Below are positions 8,176 to 15,565 of a stretch of DNA of 21,101 nucleotides, piece by piece. The notes under the pieces are model-generated. The model was not told where the DNA came from. It was given only the letters and a program-made list of their open reading frames with translations, and searched no databases. The translations under genes and the position numbers were made by a program. Source of the DNA: Flavobacteriales bacterium (lineage in GTDB: Bacteria > Bacteroidota > Bacteroidia > Flavobacteriales_E > Vicingaceae); assembly GCA_002402165.1 (NCBI GenBank), contig NVVI01000024.1:20597-41697 (forward strand), read 5' to 3'. How positions within the stretch are numbered: the stretch's first letter is position 1; every line of letters begins with the position of its first letter.

Positions 8176-8866
8176 CTTCATTATAAAATTGTTCGGAAGC
8201 TAATTGTTCTGATTCTTTCTTGGTAGAACTAGTGCCTATTCCTTTAAGCTTGTTGTTGATGAATAACTTAGCGGTATAAGTTTTTTCATTGTTTTCTTCC
8301 TCTTCACTTATTTTAAAATCAAAACCTATTTTTTCTTTTTGGCACCACTCAATTATTCTGCTTTTAAAATCAGTTTCTGTTTGTATTACTTCTTCGATGT
8401 TAATGTGGTTTTGAAGTAGCTTTTCTTCTACAAATTTTTGAGCAAATATATATCCTTTATCTAGGTGAATAGCTCCAATTAATGCCTCTAAAGCATCACC
8501 ATAAAGTGATTTTGCTTCTCTGTCTAAATCAGATTTAATGAATTTTTGCAATCCTATTTTGATGCTAAGTTGGTTCAAATTTTGCCTACTTACCAACTTT
8601 GATCGAAGCTTAGTTAAATAACCTTCGTCCTTTTTAGGAAATTCTTTAAATAGGTAATTAGAGATAATACTATCTAGTACAGCATCACCTAAAAACTCAA
8701 GGCGTTCGTTACTTTCAAAAGGCTGGAGCTTATTGTTTGTCGTGTGCGATTTGTGTAAAAAAGCTTGATGATAAATAGCAACATGATTAGGATAAAATCC
8801 AATTATTAACTCTAATCTCAGTGCAAATTCATCCTTTTTCCGAAAGACTTTTTTTAAAAAAGTCAA
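8165..8866 (-). CDS. rnc: Ribonuclease III
   Basis: Double-strand-specific endoribonuclease for rRNA and mRNA processing. The 233-residue protein has the catalytic RNase III domain with signature NERLEFLGD (53-61) and the second acidic cluster YGDALEALIGAI (D124, E127), plus a C-terminal double-stranded RNA-binding domain (about 165-232, with TYTAKLFINNKLKGIGTSSTKKESEQLASEQ). It begins directly after the fabF stop with no spacer, so acpP-fabF-rnc reads as one operon, an arrangement known from several bacterial phyla. Its end overlaps gatC. Confidence 0.96.
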   Translation of the reverse strand: MTFLKKVFRKKDEFALRLELIIGFYPNHVAIYHQAFLHKSHTTNNKLQPFESNERLEFLGDAVLDSIISNYLFKEFPKKDEGYLTKLRSKLVSRQNLNQLSIKIGLQKFIKSDLDREAKSLYGDALEALIGAIHLDKGYIFAQKFVEEKLLQNHINIEEVIQTETDFKSRIIEWCQKEKIGFDFKISEEEENNEKTYTAKLFINNKLKGIGTSSTKKESEQLASEQFYNEVIS

Positions 8867-10120
8867 TTATGCGTTGTATTTCTTAAATATTACAGAAGCA
8901 TTATGGCCGCCAAAACCAAAAGTATTACTTAATGCAGCTTTCACTTCTCTTTCTTGAGCTTTGTTAAATGTAAAGTTCAATTTTGGATCAAAAGATTCAT
9001 CATCTGTAAAGTGATTTATTGTTGGAGGAACGATGTTTTCTTTTACAGCCATTAAGGTTGCTATTGCTTCTAAAGCTCCTGCAGCTCCTAATAAATGACC
9101 AGTCATTGATTTGGTAGCACTAATATTTAAGCTGTAAGCATGTTCTCCAAATACAGCCAAAATTGCTTGAGATTCTGCAATATCTCCTAATGGAGTTGAG
9201 GTTCCATGTACATTAATATAATCAATATCAGATGGTTCCATCCCTGCATCAGAAAGTGCATTTTTCATTACATTGGTGGCACCTAATCCTTCTGGATGTG
9301 GGGCAGTCATATGATGTGCATCGGCAGACATTCCTCCACCAACAATTTCAGCATATATATTTGCCCCTCTAGCTATAGCGTATTCATATTCTTCTAAAAT
9401 TAATGATGCTCCACCTTCTCCCATAATAAATCCATCTCTATCTTTATCAAAAGGGCGAGAAGCTGTTTCTGGCGAGTCATTTCTTGTAGAAAGAGCGTGC
9501 ATTCCGTTAAACCCTCCCATTCCTGCTTCATATATCGAAGCTTCAGAACCTCCAGAAACGAATACATCTGCTTTTCCTAATCGAATGTAATTAAAGGCAT
9601 CAATCAACGCATTGGTGGATGAAGCACAAGCGGCAACTGTAGTGAAATTTGGCCCTCTAAAGCCAAATTCTATAGAAATTAACCCAGAAGCGATGTCAGC
9701 AATCATTTTAGGAATAAAAAATGGGTTAAATCGAGGGGTACCATCTCCATTAACAAAGTTAGTTACTTCATCTTGAAAAGTTTTGATTCCTCCAATTCCA
9801 GAACCCCAAATAACACCAACTCTATCTTTATCAACAGTTCCTAAATCTAACTTAGAATCTGCCACAGCCTCTTTAGCAGCAATTAATGCAAATTGTGTAT
9901 AAGGATCAATTTTTCGTCCTTCTTTTCTTTCAAAATAATCTGCTACATCATACCCTTTTACTTCACAAGCAAATCGGGTTTTAAATTTTGATGCATCAAA
10001 TCTTGTAATTGGAGCACAGCCACTAACTCCTGCTTTTAAATTTTTCCATGTTTCAGGAAAAGTTTTTCCTAAAGGTGTAATTGCACCTAATCCTGTTACT
10101 ACAACTCTCTTTAATTCCAT
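8867..10120 (-). CDS. fabF: Beta-ketoacyl-ACP synthase II
   Basis: Condensing enzyme that extends acyl-ACP with malonyl-ACP in type II fatty-acid synthesis. The 417-residue thiolase-fold protein has nucleophile C165 in TVAACASS, catalytic histidines H305 in NVHGTSTPLGD and H342 in KSMTGHLLGAAG, and K337. The glycine-rich C-terminal SNTFGFGGHNASVIF is intact. It follows acpP by 88 bp, a spacer containing a stem-loop, and is contiguous with rnc. The length and GTSTPLGD motif fit FabF better than FabB. Confidence 0.97.
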   Translation of the reverse strand: MELKRVVVTGLGAITPLGKTFPETWKNLKAGVSGCAPITRFDASKFKTRFACEVKGYDVADYFERKEGRKIDPYTQFALIAAKEAVADSKLDLGTVDKDRVGVIWGSGIGGIKTFQDEVTNFVNGDGTPRFNPFFIPKMIADIASGLISIEFGFRGPNFTTVAACASSTNALIDAFNYIRLGKADVFVSGGSEASIYEAGMGGFNGMHALSTRNDSPETASRPFDKDRDGFIMGEGGASLILEEYEYAIARGANIYAEIVGGGMSADAHHMTAPHPEGLGATNVMKNALSDAGMEPSDIDYINVHGTSTPLGDIAESQAILAVFGEHAYSLNISATKSMTGHLLGAAGALEAIATLMAVKENIVPPTINHFTDDESFDPKLNFTFNKAQEREVKAALSNTFGFGGHNASVIFKKYNA

Positions 10121-10154
10121 TAAGAAGATTGATTAATTTATTACTATAAAGTGA

Positions 10155-10184
10155 AATAGCCTTGAATTAAAATCCAAAGCTATT
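10155..10184 (-). promoter_or_regulatory. Stem-loop between acpP and fabF
   Basis: AATAGC pairs with GCTATT (6 bp), then one mismatch, then TTG with CAA around a 10-nt AT-rich loop. It sits inside the acpP-fabF operon. Such a structure could act as an mRNA processing or stabilising site giving more ACP than FabF, or as a partial terminator, but no U-tract follows. The function is inference. Confidence 0.35.
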
Positions 10185-10208
10185 CCTGTTAATCTATAAG
10201 AACGCTTA

Positions 10209-10445
10209 TTATTTTGCGTTATCTGTAATGTATTTTACAGCATCACCTACTGTAGCAATTTTTTCTGCTTGATCATCCGGAATTGCTATATTGAATTCTT
10301 TTTCGAACTCCATAATTAATTCAACTGTATCTAAAGAATCTGCTCCTAAATCATTAGTAAAGCTTGCTTCCATAGTCACTTCGTTTTCGTCAACTCCTAA
10401 TTTATCAACGATTATTGCTTTTACACTTGCTGCGATATCTGCCAT
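10209..10445 (-). CDS. acpP: Acyl carrier protein
   Basis: Carries growing acyl chains on a 4'-phosphopantetheine arm during fatty-acid synthesis. The 78-residue acidic protein is full length, with the modification site S37 in [15 protein letters not shown]. It is the first gene of the acpP-fabF-rnc operon and has a good promoter upstream. Confidence 0.98.
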   Translation of the reverse strand: MADIAASVKAIIVDKLGVDENEVTMEASFTNDLGADSLDTVELIMEFEKEFNIAIPDDQAEKIATVGDAVKYITDNAK

Positions 10446-10475
10446 GTTTTTTTATTTATAATTGTTATTAAGGTG

Positions 10476-10507
10476 CAAAGAAAATTATTTATCTCTACAT
10501 AATCAAA
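10476..10507 (-). promoter_or_regulatory. Promoter of the acpP-fabF-rnc operon
   Basis: On the minus strand TTTG (10504-10507), a 20-nt spacer, then TTTCTTTG (10476-10483) matches the Bacteroidota pattern TTTG-N19-21-TAnnTTTG with one mismatch at the second base of the -7 box. The -7 box ends 30 nt before the acpP ATG. Confidence 0.55.
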
Positions 10508-10517
10508 TTATTTTTAA

Positions 10518-11180
10518 TTATTCGTAATAATCTAGTACTTCGGTTAATTTTTTCCGTTGAATATCAGGTACTTCCGTTCCTTTTTTTGGATATCCGACAG
10601 GCAATAATAAATAAGCACGTTCATTTTCTGGTCTATTTAAAATTTTTGCTAAAAAGTTCATAGGACTTGGCGTGTGTGTCAGTGTTACCAAGCCAGCGTT
10701 GTGTATTGCTGCAATTAACATCCCTGTTGCAATTCCTACAGATTCATTTACATAGTAATTGTTGTGTTTTTCGCCATTTACAAGATCGTATGCTTTTTTA
10801 AAAACCACAATAATGTATGGAGCAATTTCAATAAATGGCTTTTCCCAATTGGTGCCAAAAGGTTCCAAATCTTCTTTCCAGCTATCGCTCATCCTTCTGT
10901 CATAATTTTCTTTTTCTTCTTTTTCGGCAGCAATGCGTATTTGTTTTTTTATTGCTGGATTAGAAATAACGCAAAATGTCCATGGTTGTTTGTGAGCTCC
11001 AGAAGGTGCTGTTGAAGCAGTTTTAATAAGATTTTCAATTACCTTTAAATCAACCGATTGGTTGGAGAACTCACGAATGGAGCGTCTTTTATCTAATAAC
11101 TGATAAAAGTTCTCACTGTTAGTTAGCTGCTCTTCTTTTGTTAATTCTTTTTGTTGGTAAGGAATAAATTTATGTTCCAT
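10518..11180 (-). CDS. FMN-dependent nitroreductase-fold protein, iodotyrosine deiodinase-like
   Basis: Nitroreductase superfamily, 220 residues, with the FMN-binding RRSIREFS start (32-39), TASTAPSGAHKQPW (54-67) and the C-terminal LLPVGYPKK. It looks specifically like the iodotyrosine deiodinase (IYD) subgroup rather than a generic nitroreductase. The lid segment contains E89, Y93 and K114 with the same spacing (E-x3-Y-x20-K) as the residues that bind the amino-acid part of halotyrosine in human IYD, and TNWEK and TLTHTPSPMNF also fit. IYD homologues with reductive dehalogenase activity are known from Bacteroidota. The physiological substrate here is inferred. It is divergent from purN with a 36-bp spacer. 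Confidence 0.85.
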   Translation of the reverse strand: MEHKFIPYQQKELTKEEQLTNSENFYQLLDKRRSIREFSNQSVDLKVIENLIKTASTAPSGAHKQPWTFCVISNPAIKKQIRIAAEKEEKENYDRRMSDSWKEDLEPFGTNWEKPFIEIAPYIIVVFKKAYDLVNGEKHNNYYVNESVGIATGMLIAAIHNAGLVTLTHTPSPMNFLAKILNRPENERAYLLLPVGYPKKGTEVPDIQRKKLTEVLDYYE

Positions 11181-11186
11181 CTTTTT

Positions 11187-11194
11187 TACTTTTG
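11187..11194 (+). promoter_or_regulatory. -7 promoter element for purN
   Basis: TACTTTTG exactly matches TAnnTTTG and lies 22 nt before the purN ATG at 11217, in the short spacer with the divergent flavoprotein gene. The nearest TTG upstream is about 30 nt away, further than the usual 19-21. Confidence 0.4.
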
Positions 11195-11216
11195 AGCGTT
11201 GAAGATAGTAAACTTT

Positions 11217-11789
11217 ATGACACGTATTGCAATTTTTGCTTCAGGGAATGGTTCAAATGCTGAAAACATTGCTAATTATTTTAGTAATAATTCTTCCGTT
11301 GAAATTTTATTGATTCTTACCAATAATCCGAATGCTTTTGTTATTGAAAGAGCCAAAAATTTAGGTATTAAATTAGTTGTTTTTAATAAGTCTGAATTTT
11401 TAGAAAAAGACAATATTTTGCATGTTTTGACCAAAAATGATATAAATTTGATTGTTTTGGCTGGTTTTTTGTTAAAAATACCCCAAAATCTAATAAAATC
11501 GTTTTCGCATAAAATCATAAATATTCACCCTGCTTTATTGCCTAAATATGGAGGAAAAGGAATGTATGGAAACAAAATTCATGAGTCAGTAATTGAAGCA
11601 AAAGAGACCGAATCAGGTATTACTATACACTATGTAAACGAATATTATGATGAAGGTGAAATAATTTTTCAGGCAAAATGTAGCATTGAGACTACTGATA
11701 CCCCAAATGATTTGGCTGCTAAAATCCATGCGTTAGAATACCAACATTTTCCAAGGGTAATTGAAAATTTAATACAAGCTTTCTCGTAA
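11217..11789 (+). CDS. purN: Phosphoribosylglycinamide formyltransferase
   Basis: Third step of purine synthesis: transfers a formyl group from 10-formyl-THF to GAR. I chose the ATG at 11217 (190 residues) because the family begins directly with MTRIAIFASGNGSNAEN. A frame start at 11199 would add six residues and overlap the promoter region. Catalytic residues are N102 and H104 in INIHPALLPKYGG and D145 in YYDEGEII. The phosphate-binding ASGNGSN loop is intact. It is the last ordinary gene before the accessory island. Confidence 0.95.
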   Translation: MTRIAIFASGNGSNAENIANYFSNNSSVEILLILTNNPNAFVIERAKNLGIKLVVFNKSEFLEKDNILHVLTKNDINLIVLAGFLLKIPQNLIKSFSHKIINIHPALLPKYGGKGMYGNKIHESVIEAKETESGITIHYVNEYYDEGEIIFQAKCSIETTDTPNDLAAKIHALEYQHFPRVIENLIQAFS

Positions 11790-11847
11790 AAAAACGGTAA
11801 CTTCATTTAGCTTAATCATTGCCATTCATCCGATAAAATCCGCCCGC

Positions 11848-11888
11848 ATTTTAGCACTTCCCGAAGAAAAATCGGCAAGAGCTAAAAT
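11848..11888. repeat. Long imperfect inverted repeat upstream of the restriction enzyme
   Basis: ATTTTAGC (11848-11855) pairs with GCTAAAAT (11881-11888). After one A/A mismatch, CTTCCCGA pairs with TCGGCAAG with one internal C/C mismatch, around a 7-nt AGAAAAA loop. The stem is about 15 paired bases of 17 positions. It could be a terminator-like structure for purN, a regulatory site for the restriction gene, or a remnant of a palindromic element. Confidence 0.6.
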
Positions 11889-11927
11889 TTTCCCGACACA
11901 CCTTAACAGATATTTAAGTTGAATGAC

Positions 11928-11935
11928 TAAATTTG
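11928..11935 (+). promoter_or_regulatory. -7 promoter element for the restriction-modification gene
   Basis: TAAATTTG exactly matches TAnnTTTG, 25 nt upstream of the ATG at 11961. A -33 TTG at the proper distance is not evident. Confidence 0.4.
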
Positions 11936-11960
11936 GAAGAGTAAAAAATAAACAGACAGA

Positions 11961-14900
11961 ATGCCTATTTTTCAGAAATCAGTATTAAAAAAACACCTTA
12001 AAGACCTTGATGATGCTTTAGTAGAAAAAGCTTATCAAACTTTTTTAGCCAATTACACTCCTTCAAAAATTGAGAAAATAAAAACACTAAAAGAAGAAGA
12101 ATACCAAGACGGTTTTCTGAGAGACCTTTTTGTTGATGTTTTGGGTTACACCTTAAAACCAGATGAAAATCACAACCTTGTTAGAGAATTTAAAAACCAA
12201 ACAGACAGCAAAAAAGCGGATGGTGCAATTTTAAAAGAAGACAAAGCAATTGCTATAATCGAACTAAAATCTACTAAAACAAAAGATTTAACCAAAGTAA
12301 CTCAACAGGCGTTTAACTACAAAAATAACCAACCCGAATGTAAATATGTAATTACTTCTAACTTTCATAAGCTACGATTTTACATAGATTACGCCAATGA
12401 ATATGAAGAGTTTGATTTGTTTCAATTGGGCAAAGAAGATTTCAAACTACTTTATCTATTATTAAATAAAGAACATATTTTCGCTAATTTACCACTACAA
12501 CTAAAAGACGAAACCAAGTTTCACGAGCAAAAAATATCTGATAAATTATACAAAGATTACTCTCAATTTAAACGAAAACTATACAATAATCTTACTAAAA
12601 ACCACCCCAATAGCGACAAACTAACTTTATTTAAAAAATCGCAAAAACTACTCGACCGTTTCTTGTTTATTTTGTTTGCAGAAGATAGCGGATTACTCCC
12701 TCCCAACTCTATTTCGCAGGTAATAAAGCGTTTTGAAGTTTTAAAGGAAAACGATGCCTACAAACCCGTTTACGAAATATTTAAACAGTATTTTGGATAT
12801 ATGAACATTGGTAGAAAAGGGAAAACAGTTGCTGGCGATATTCCTGCATACAATGGTGGACTTTTTTATGAAGACAAAGAACTCGACAACTTTAAAATTG
12901 ACGATGAAACACTTATTGATGATTTGCTCAACCTTTCGGAATACGATTTTAGCACTGAGGTAGATGTAAATATTTTAGGGCATATTTTTGAACATTCATT
13001 AAATGATATTGAAGAAATAACTGCTGAAATTGAAGGGAAAGCAGCTGATAAAACCAAAAGTAAACGTAAAAAAGACGGTGTTTTTTACACCCCAAAATAC
13101 ATTACCCAATACATTGTAGAAAATACCGTAGGCACATTGTGTAATGAAAAACGAAAAGAACTCAACTTAGAAGAAATTGAGTTTGATGGTACGTACCGAA
13201 ACAAAAAAGGAAAGCTATCTGAAAAAGGAAAAAAACTATACAAACAACTTACCGATTACAAAGACTGGCTCATTACCCTCAAAATTATTGACCCTGCTTG
13301 TGGCTCTGGTGCTTTTTTGAACCAAGCTCTTAACTTTTTAATTGAGGAACACAACACTATTGATGATATTATTGCAGAACTAACCAACTCGCCTTTGCGA
13401 TTGTTTGATGTAGATAAAACCATTTTAGAAAACAACCTTTTTGGGGTAGATATTAATGAGGAAAGTGTAGAAATTGCTCGCCTCTCCTTATGGTTGCGTA
13501 CCGCACAAAAAGGACGAAAACTCTCTAGCCTTAACAACAACATTAAATGCGGAAACTCACTAATAGACGACCCCGAAATAGCAGGCGATAAAGCTTTTGA
13601 TTGGAACACTGAGTTTAAAACCATTATGGATAACGGTGGTTTTGATTGTGTAATTGGAAATCCACCTTATGGAGCAGAATTGGATGGGAAAGATTGGTTA
13701 AAATCTAAATATAAAGAAACAAGTTTTGGAAATATTGATTCTTATAAATACTTTGTCCAGTTAGGATCAAACTTAACAAGAAACGAATGTTGTCTTGGAT
13801 ATATAATGCCAGACTCTTATTTAGAAAAAGAATATTTTAAAGATTTACGAATATTTACTAGTAAAAACTTTAAAGACCTAACAAACATCAAATTAGGAGA
13901 TGATGTTTTTGATGATGTAAATTTACCTACAGCCATTGTCTTTTTACACAACAAAGGAATTGAAACAGAAAATTTTAATTTTTTAGATATTTCAAAAATT
14001 AATAAAGAAAAAAAATCTATAGCTCTCGTAAACAACCCTAATTTCATTACAGAAAGACCTAGTATTGAAAAAACTTTTGTAGTTGTAAATAGCATTATAA
14101 AATGCTCAAATATTGAAAAACTTATTGATGTTTATGACCAAGTAATGGGGGTTAAAGTTTATCAAAAAGGCAAAGGAAAACCGAAACAAACTGCATACGA
14201 AAAAGATAATGATATTTTTGTATCAGACGCTTTAAATGAAGAGTTCAACTATCCATATATTTCCCAAGGAATAAGTAGATATTTATACAACACCCAAAAT
14301 GAATATATCTCCTATGGAGAATGGCTTGCAGAACCTAGAAAAATTGAATATTTTAATAATCCAAAATTAGTAATAAGGGAAATAATAAACCCAAGGATTT
14401 TTGCAACATATATCGAAGAACCTGCTGTTGTTAAAAATATAGCAGCTGTTATAATTGAAAAAGATACTGACTACCCTATCAAATTCTTATTAGGGTTGAT
14501 AAATTCAAAATTGCTTACACACCACGTCAACGAACAATCTCCAAAAAGTTCTAATAAAAGTTATCCAAGTTTTAATTCTCGTTTATTAAAGGAATTACCT
14601 ATAATTAGGTGCGAAAAAAACAAGAAGGATGAAATCATTAAAAAAGTAGATTTAATTCTAAATAAGACTACAGAAATTCAAACGAAAAGCAGTCGTTTTA
14701 TAAAGCGTTTAACCGATAATTTTGAGCTACAAAAAGTAAGTAAGAAATTAGAAGCTTTTTACCAACACGATTTTAAAACGTTAGTAGCAGAACTCAAAAA
14801 ACAAAAAGTAGTTTTATCGTTAATACAACAAGATGAGTGGGAAGAATATTTTACGGCTTACCAAAAAGAACTCAACACTTTACAACAACAAATTACCACT

Positions 14901-14978
14901 ACCGATAAGGAGATTGATAAAATGGTTTACGAGTTGTATGAGTTAACAGAAAGTGAAATAAAAATTGTAGAGGCGTAG
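11961..14978 (+). CDS. Type IIG restriction-modification enzyme (endonuclease and N6-adenine methyltransferase in one chain)
   Basis: A single 1005-residue protein that both cuts and methylates DNA. Domains in order: an N-terminal PD-(D/E)XK nuclease with D87, E101 and K103 (ADG...IIELKST); a helical linker (190-360); a gamma-class adenine methyltransferase with motif X GVFYTP (373-378), motif I DPACGSG (444-450) and catalytic NPPY (567-570); a TaqI-type target-recognition region (about 590-900); and a C-terminal coiled coil. This is the Eco57I-like layout, and length is typical. Base composition in the recognition region (about 13660-14690) is more AT-rich than the flanks. The original 3' end appears displaced: the protein ends ESEIKIVEA-stop, and a second in-frame-like IKIVESS-stop lies at 15577-15600, beyond the inserted DUF559 element. 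No separate methylase or specificity gene is present, nor is one needed in this class. Confidence 0.92.
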   Translation: MPIFQKSVLKKHLKDLDDALVEKAYQTFLANYTPSKIEKIKTLKEEEYQDGFLRDLFVDVLGYTLKPDENHNLVREFKNQTDSKKADGAILKEDKAIAIIELKSTKTKDLTKVTQQAFNYKNNQPECKYVITSNFHKLRFYIDYANEYEEFDLFQLGKEDFKLLYLLLNKEHIFANLPLQLKDETKFHEQKISDKLYKDYSQFKRKLYNNLTKNHPNSDKLTLFKKSQKLLDRFLFILFAEDSGLLPPNSISQVIKRFEVLKENDAYKPVYEIFKQYFGYMNIGRKGKTVAGDIPAYNGGLFYEDKELDNFKIDDETLIDDLLNLSEYDFSTEVDVNILGHIFEHSLNDIEEITAEIEGKAADKTKSKRKKDGVFYTPKYITQYIVENTVGTLCNEKRKELNLEEIEFDGTYRNKKGKLSEKGKKLYKQLTDYKDWLITLKIIDPACGSGAFLNQALNFLIEEHNTIDDIIAELTNSPLRLFDVDKTILENNLFGVDINEESVEIARLSLWLRTAQKGRKLSSLNNNIKCGNSLIDDPEIAGDKAFDWNTEFKTIMDNGGFDCVIGNPPYGAELDGKDWLKSKYKETSFGNIDSYKYFVQLGSNLTRNECCLGYIMPDSYLEKEYFKDLRIFTSKNFKDLTNIKLGDDVFDDVNLPTAIVFLHNKGIETENFNFLDISKINKEKKSIALVNNPNFITERPSIEKTFVVVNSIIKCSNIEKLIDVYDQVMGVKVYQKGKGKPKQTAYEKDNDIFVSDALNEEFNYPYISQGISRYLYNTQNEYISYGEWLAEPRKIEYFNNPKLVIREIINPRIFATYIEEPAVVKNIAAVIIEKDTDYPIKFLLGLINSKLLTHHVNEQSPKSSNKSYPSFNSRLLKELPIIRCEKNKKDEIIKKVDLILNKTTEIQTKSSRFIKRLTDNFELQKVSKKLEAFYQHDFKTLVAELKKQKVVLSLIQQDEWEEYFTAYQKELNTLQQQITTTDKEIDKMVYELYELTESEIKIVEA
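14958..14972 (+). repeat. Left copy of a 15-nt direct repeat flanking the DUF559 element
   Basis: ATAAAAATTGTAGAG codes IKIVE at the end of the type IIG enzyme. The right copy at 15577-15591 (ATTAAAATTGTAGAG) differs at one silent base. It lies 2 nt outside the left terminal inverted repeat. Target duplication or terminal codon replacement are the likely origins. Confidence 0.7.
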
Positions 14979-14980
14979 CC

Positions 14981-15000
14981 TTCCCCTCTTGAGAGGGGAA
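14981..15000. repeat. CCCCTCT palindrome, copy 1
   Basis: TTCCCCTCT-TG-AGAGGGGAA: 9-bp perfect arms around a 2-nt centre, starting 2 nt after the restriction gene stop. It also could serve as a terminator stem for that gene. Orientation by its centre (TG) is opposite to copies 2 and 3 (CA). Confidence 0.85.
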
Positions 15001-15035
15001 GATTTTACACAAATCTTTGATTTGTAATTAAAATC
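15001..15035. repeat. Left arm hairpin of the element leader
   Basis: GATTTTA (15001-15007) pairs with TAAAATC (15029-15035). Inside that, ACAAATC (15009-15015) pairs with GATTTGT (15019-15025) around a TTT loop. It fills almost the whole 36-nt gap between palindrome copy 1 and the GGGGTGTGT block. Confidence 0.75.
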
Positions 15036-15036
15036 A

Positions 15037-15078
15037 GGGGTGTGTAATAAAAGAAGAAAAAATCAAACAACACACCCC
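15037..15078. repeat. Central GGGGTGTGT / ACACACCCC inverted repeat
   Basis: GGGGTGTGT (15037-15045) is the exact complement of ACACACCCC (15070-15078) across a 24-nt AT-rich loop. A third copy, ACACACCCC, lies at 15535-15543 and forms the last codons of the DUF559 gene. Confidence 0.8.
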
Positions 15079-15079
15079 A

Positions 15080-15113
15080 AGAAATTCTAAGCAACGAGTT
15101 GCCAAGTATTTCT
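15080..15113. repeat. Right arm hairpin of the element leader
   Basis: AGAAATTCT (15080-15088) pairs with AGTATTTCT (15105-15113) with one mismatch. Inside, GCAAC (15091-15095) pairs with GTTGC (15098-15102) around GA. The sequence is unlike the left arm but the design, an outer stem, small internal loop and inner stem in a 36-nt space, is the same. Confidence 0.75.
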
Positions 15114-15114
15114 A

Positions 15115-15132
15115 TCCCCTCTCAAGAGGGGA
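15115..15132. repeat. CCCCTCT palindrome, copy 2
   Basis: TCCCCTCT-CA-AGAGGGGA, 8-bp perfect arms. It ends 7 nt before the DUF559 gene ATG, so it would place a stable hairpin at the ribosome-binding region. It is identical over 18 bp to copy 3. Confidence 0.85.
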
Positions 15133-15139
15133 GAAAATT

Positions 15140-15547
15140 ATGAAAAGAAAAATTATACCATACAATTCAAAATTAAAAGAGTTTGCACGAAAACTCAGAA
15201 ACAACAGCACGAAAAGTGAAATAAGGTTATGGCAACACCTCAAAGGAAAGCAATTGTTTGGATATGATTTTCATAGACAAAAACCGTTACTTAATTACAT
15301 TACTGATTTTTATTGCTATGAATTAAATTTAGTGATTGAATTAGATGGATATTCTCACCACTTTGAAGAAGTTGTAGAAAAAGACGAAAAGAAACAACAA
15401 GAGTTAGAAAAAGTAGGGTTAACTGTTTTACGCTTTAATGATGATGAAGTGATGAAAGATATTAATAATGTTTTAAGAACATTAGAGGGATATATTACTG
15501 ATTTTGAAAAAAACACAGTTGTCGATTCAAAAAAACACACCCCTTAA
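15140..15547 (+). CDS. DUF559 (Vsr-like, PD-(D/E)XK fold) endonuclease-type protein
   Basis: 135 residues of the DUF559 family, related to very-short-patch-repair endonucleases. Family landmarks: an N-terminal ARKLRNNSTKSEIRLWQHLKG helix pair (about 16-36), FHRQKPLLNYITDFYCYELNLVIELDGYSHH (about 44-74) with the likely metal-binding D56 and E67/D69, and a C-terminal D.KKQQEL...GLTVLRFNDDEV strand-helix. It appears catalytically complete. Biochemical activity of the family is poorly known; DNA cleavage is inferred from the fold. The last residues KKHTP come from the ACACACCCC repeat, and the stop codon directly abuts palindrome copy 3, so the gene is built into the repeat structure. Confidence 0.85.
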   Translation: MKRKIIPYNSKLKEFARKLRNNSTKSEIRLWQHLKGKQLFGYDFHRQKPLLNYITDFYCYELNLVIELDGYSHHFEEVVEKDEKKQQELEKVGLTVLRFNDDEVMKDINNVLRTLEGYITDFEKNTVVDSKKHTP

Positions 15548-15565
15548 TCCCCTCTCAAGAGGGGA
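15548..15565. repeat. CCCCTCT palindrome, copy 3
   Basis: TCCCCTCT-CA-AGAGGGGA, identical to copy 2, beginning at the base after the DUF559 stop codon and 4 nt after ACACACCCC. It forms the core of the element's right terminal inverted repeat. Confidence 0.85.

Larger units (their letters stand above)
11790..11960. other. Spacer between purN and the restriction enzyme, left flank of the island
   Basis: No gene is seen. It is visibly richer in G and C than neighbouring spacers around 11838-11900. It holds a long imperfect hairpin (11848-11888), a smaller one (CTTAA/TTAAG, about 11902-11918), and a -7 promoter element for the next gene. It may mark the left edge of an insertion, but I see no matching repeat at the far side. 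Confidence 0.5.

Noticed and set aside
11848..11918. Integron attC site upstream of the restriction gene
   Set aside because: The hairpin lacks a convincing paired RYYYAAC/GTTRRRY core, and there is no integrase or cassette array.
13256..13624. Antisense reading frames within the type IIG gene as real genes
   Set aside because: They lie wholly inside a well-supported coding sequence, have no recognisable domain, and have skewed Ser/Leu-rich composition typical of antisense frames.
14981..15000. Palindrome copy 1 as a simple intrinsic terminator of the restriction gene
   Set aside because: There is no T-tract, and the same palindrome recurs at two further places tied to the DUF559 gene, so termination alone does not explain it.
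15140..15547. DUF559 protein as a Vsr mismatch endonuclease partner of a cytosine methylase
   Set aside because: No cytosine-5 methyltransferase is nearby, and the neighbouring enzyme has an NPPY adenine methylase motif. The protein matches DUF559 rather than Vsr proper.
14981..15565. CRISPR-like array from the three CCCCTCT palindromes
   Set aside because: Only three copies, unequal spacing, one of them reversed, and a gene lies between two of them. No cas gene is present.
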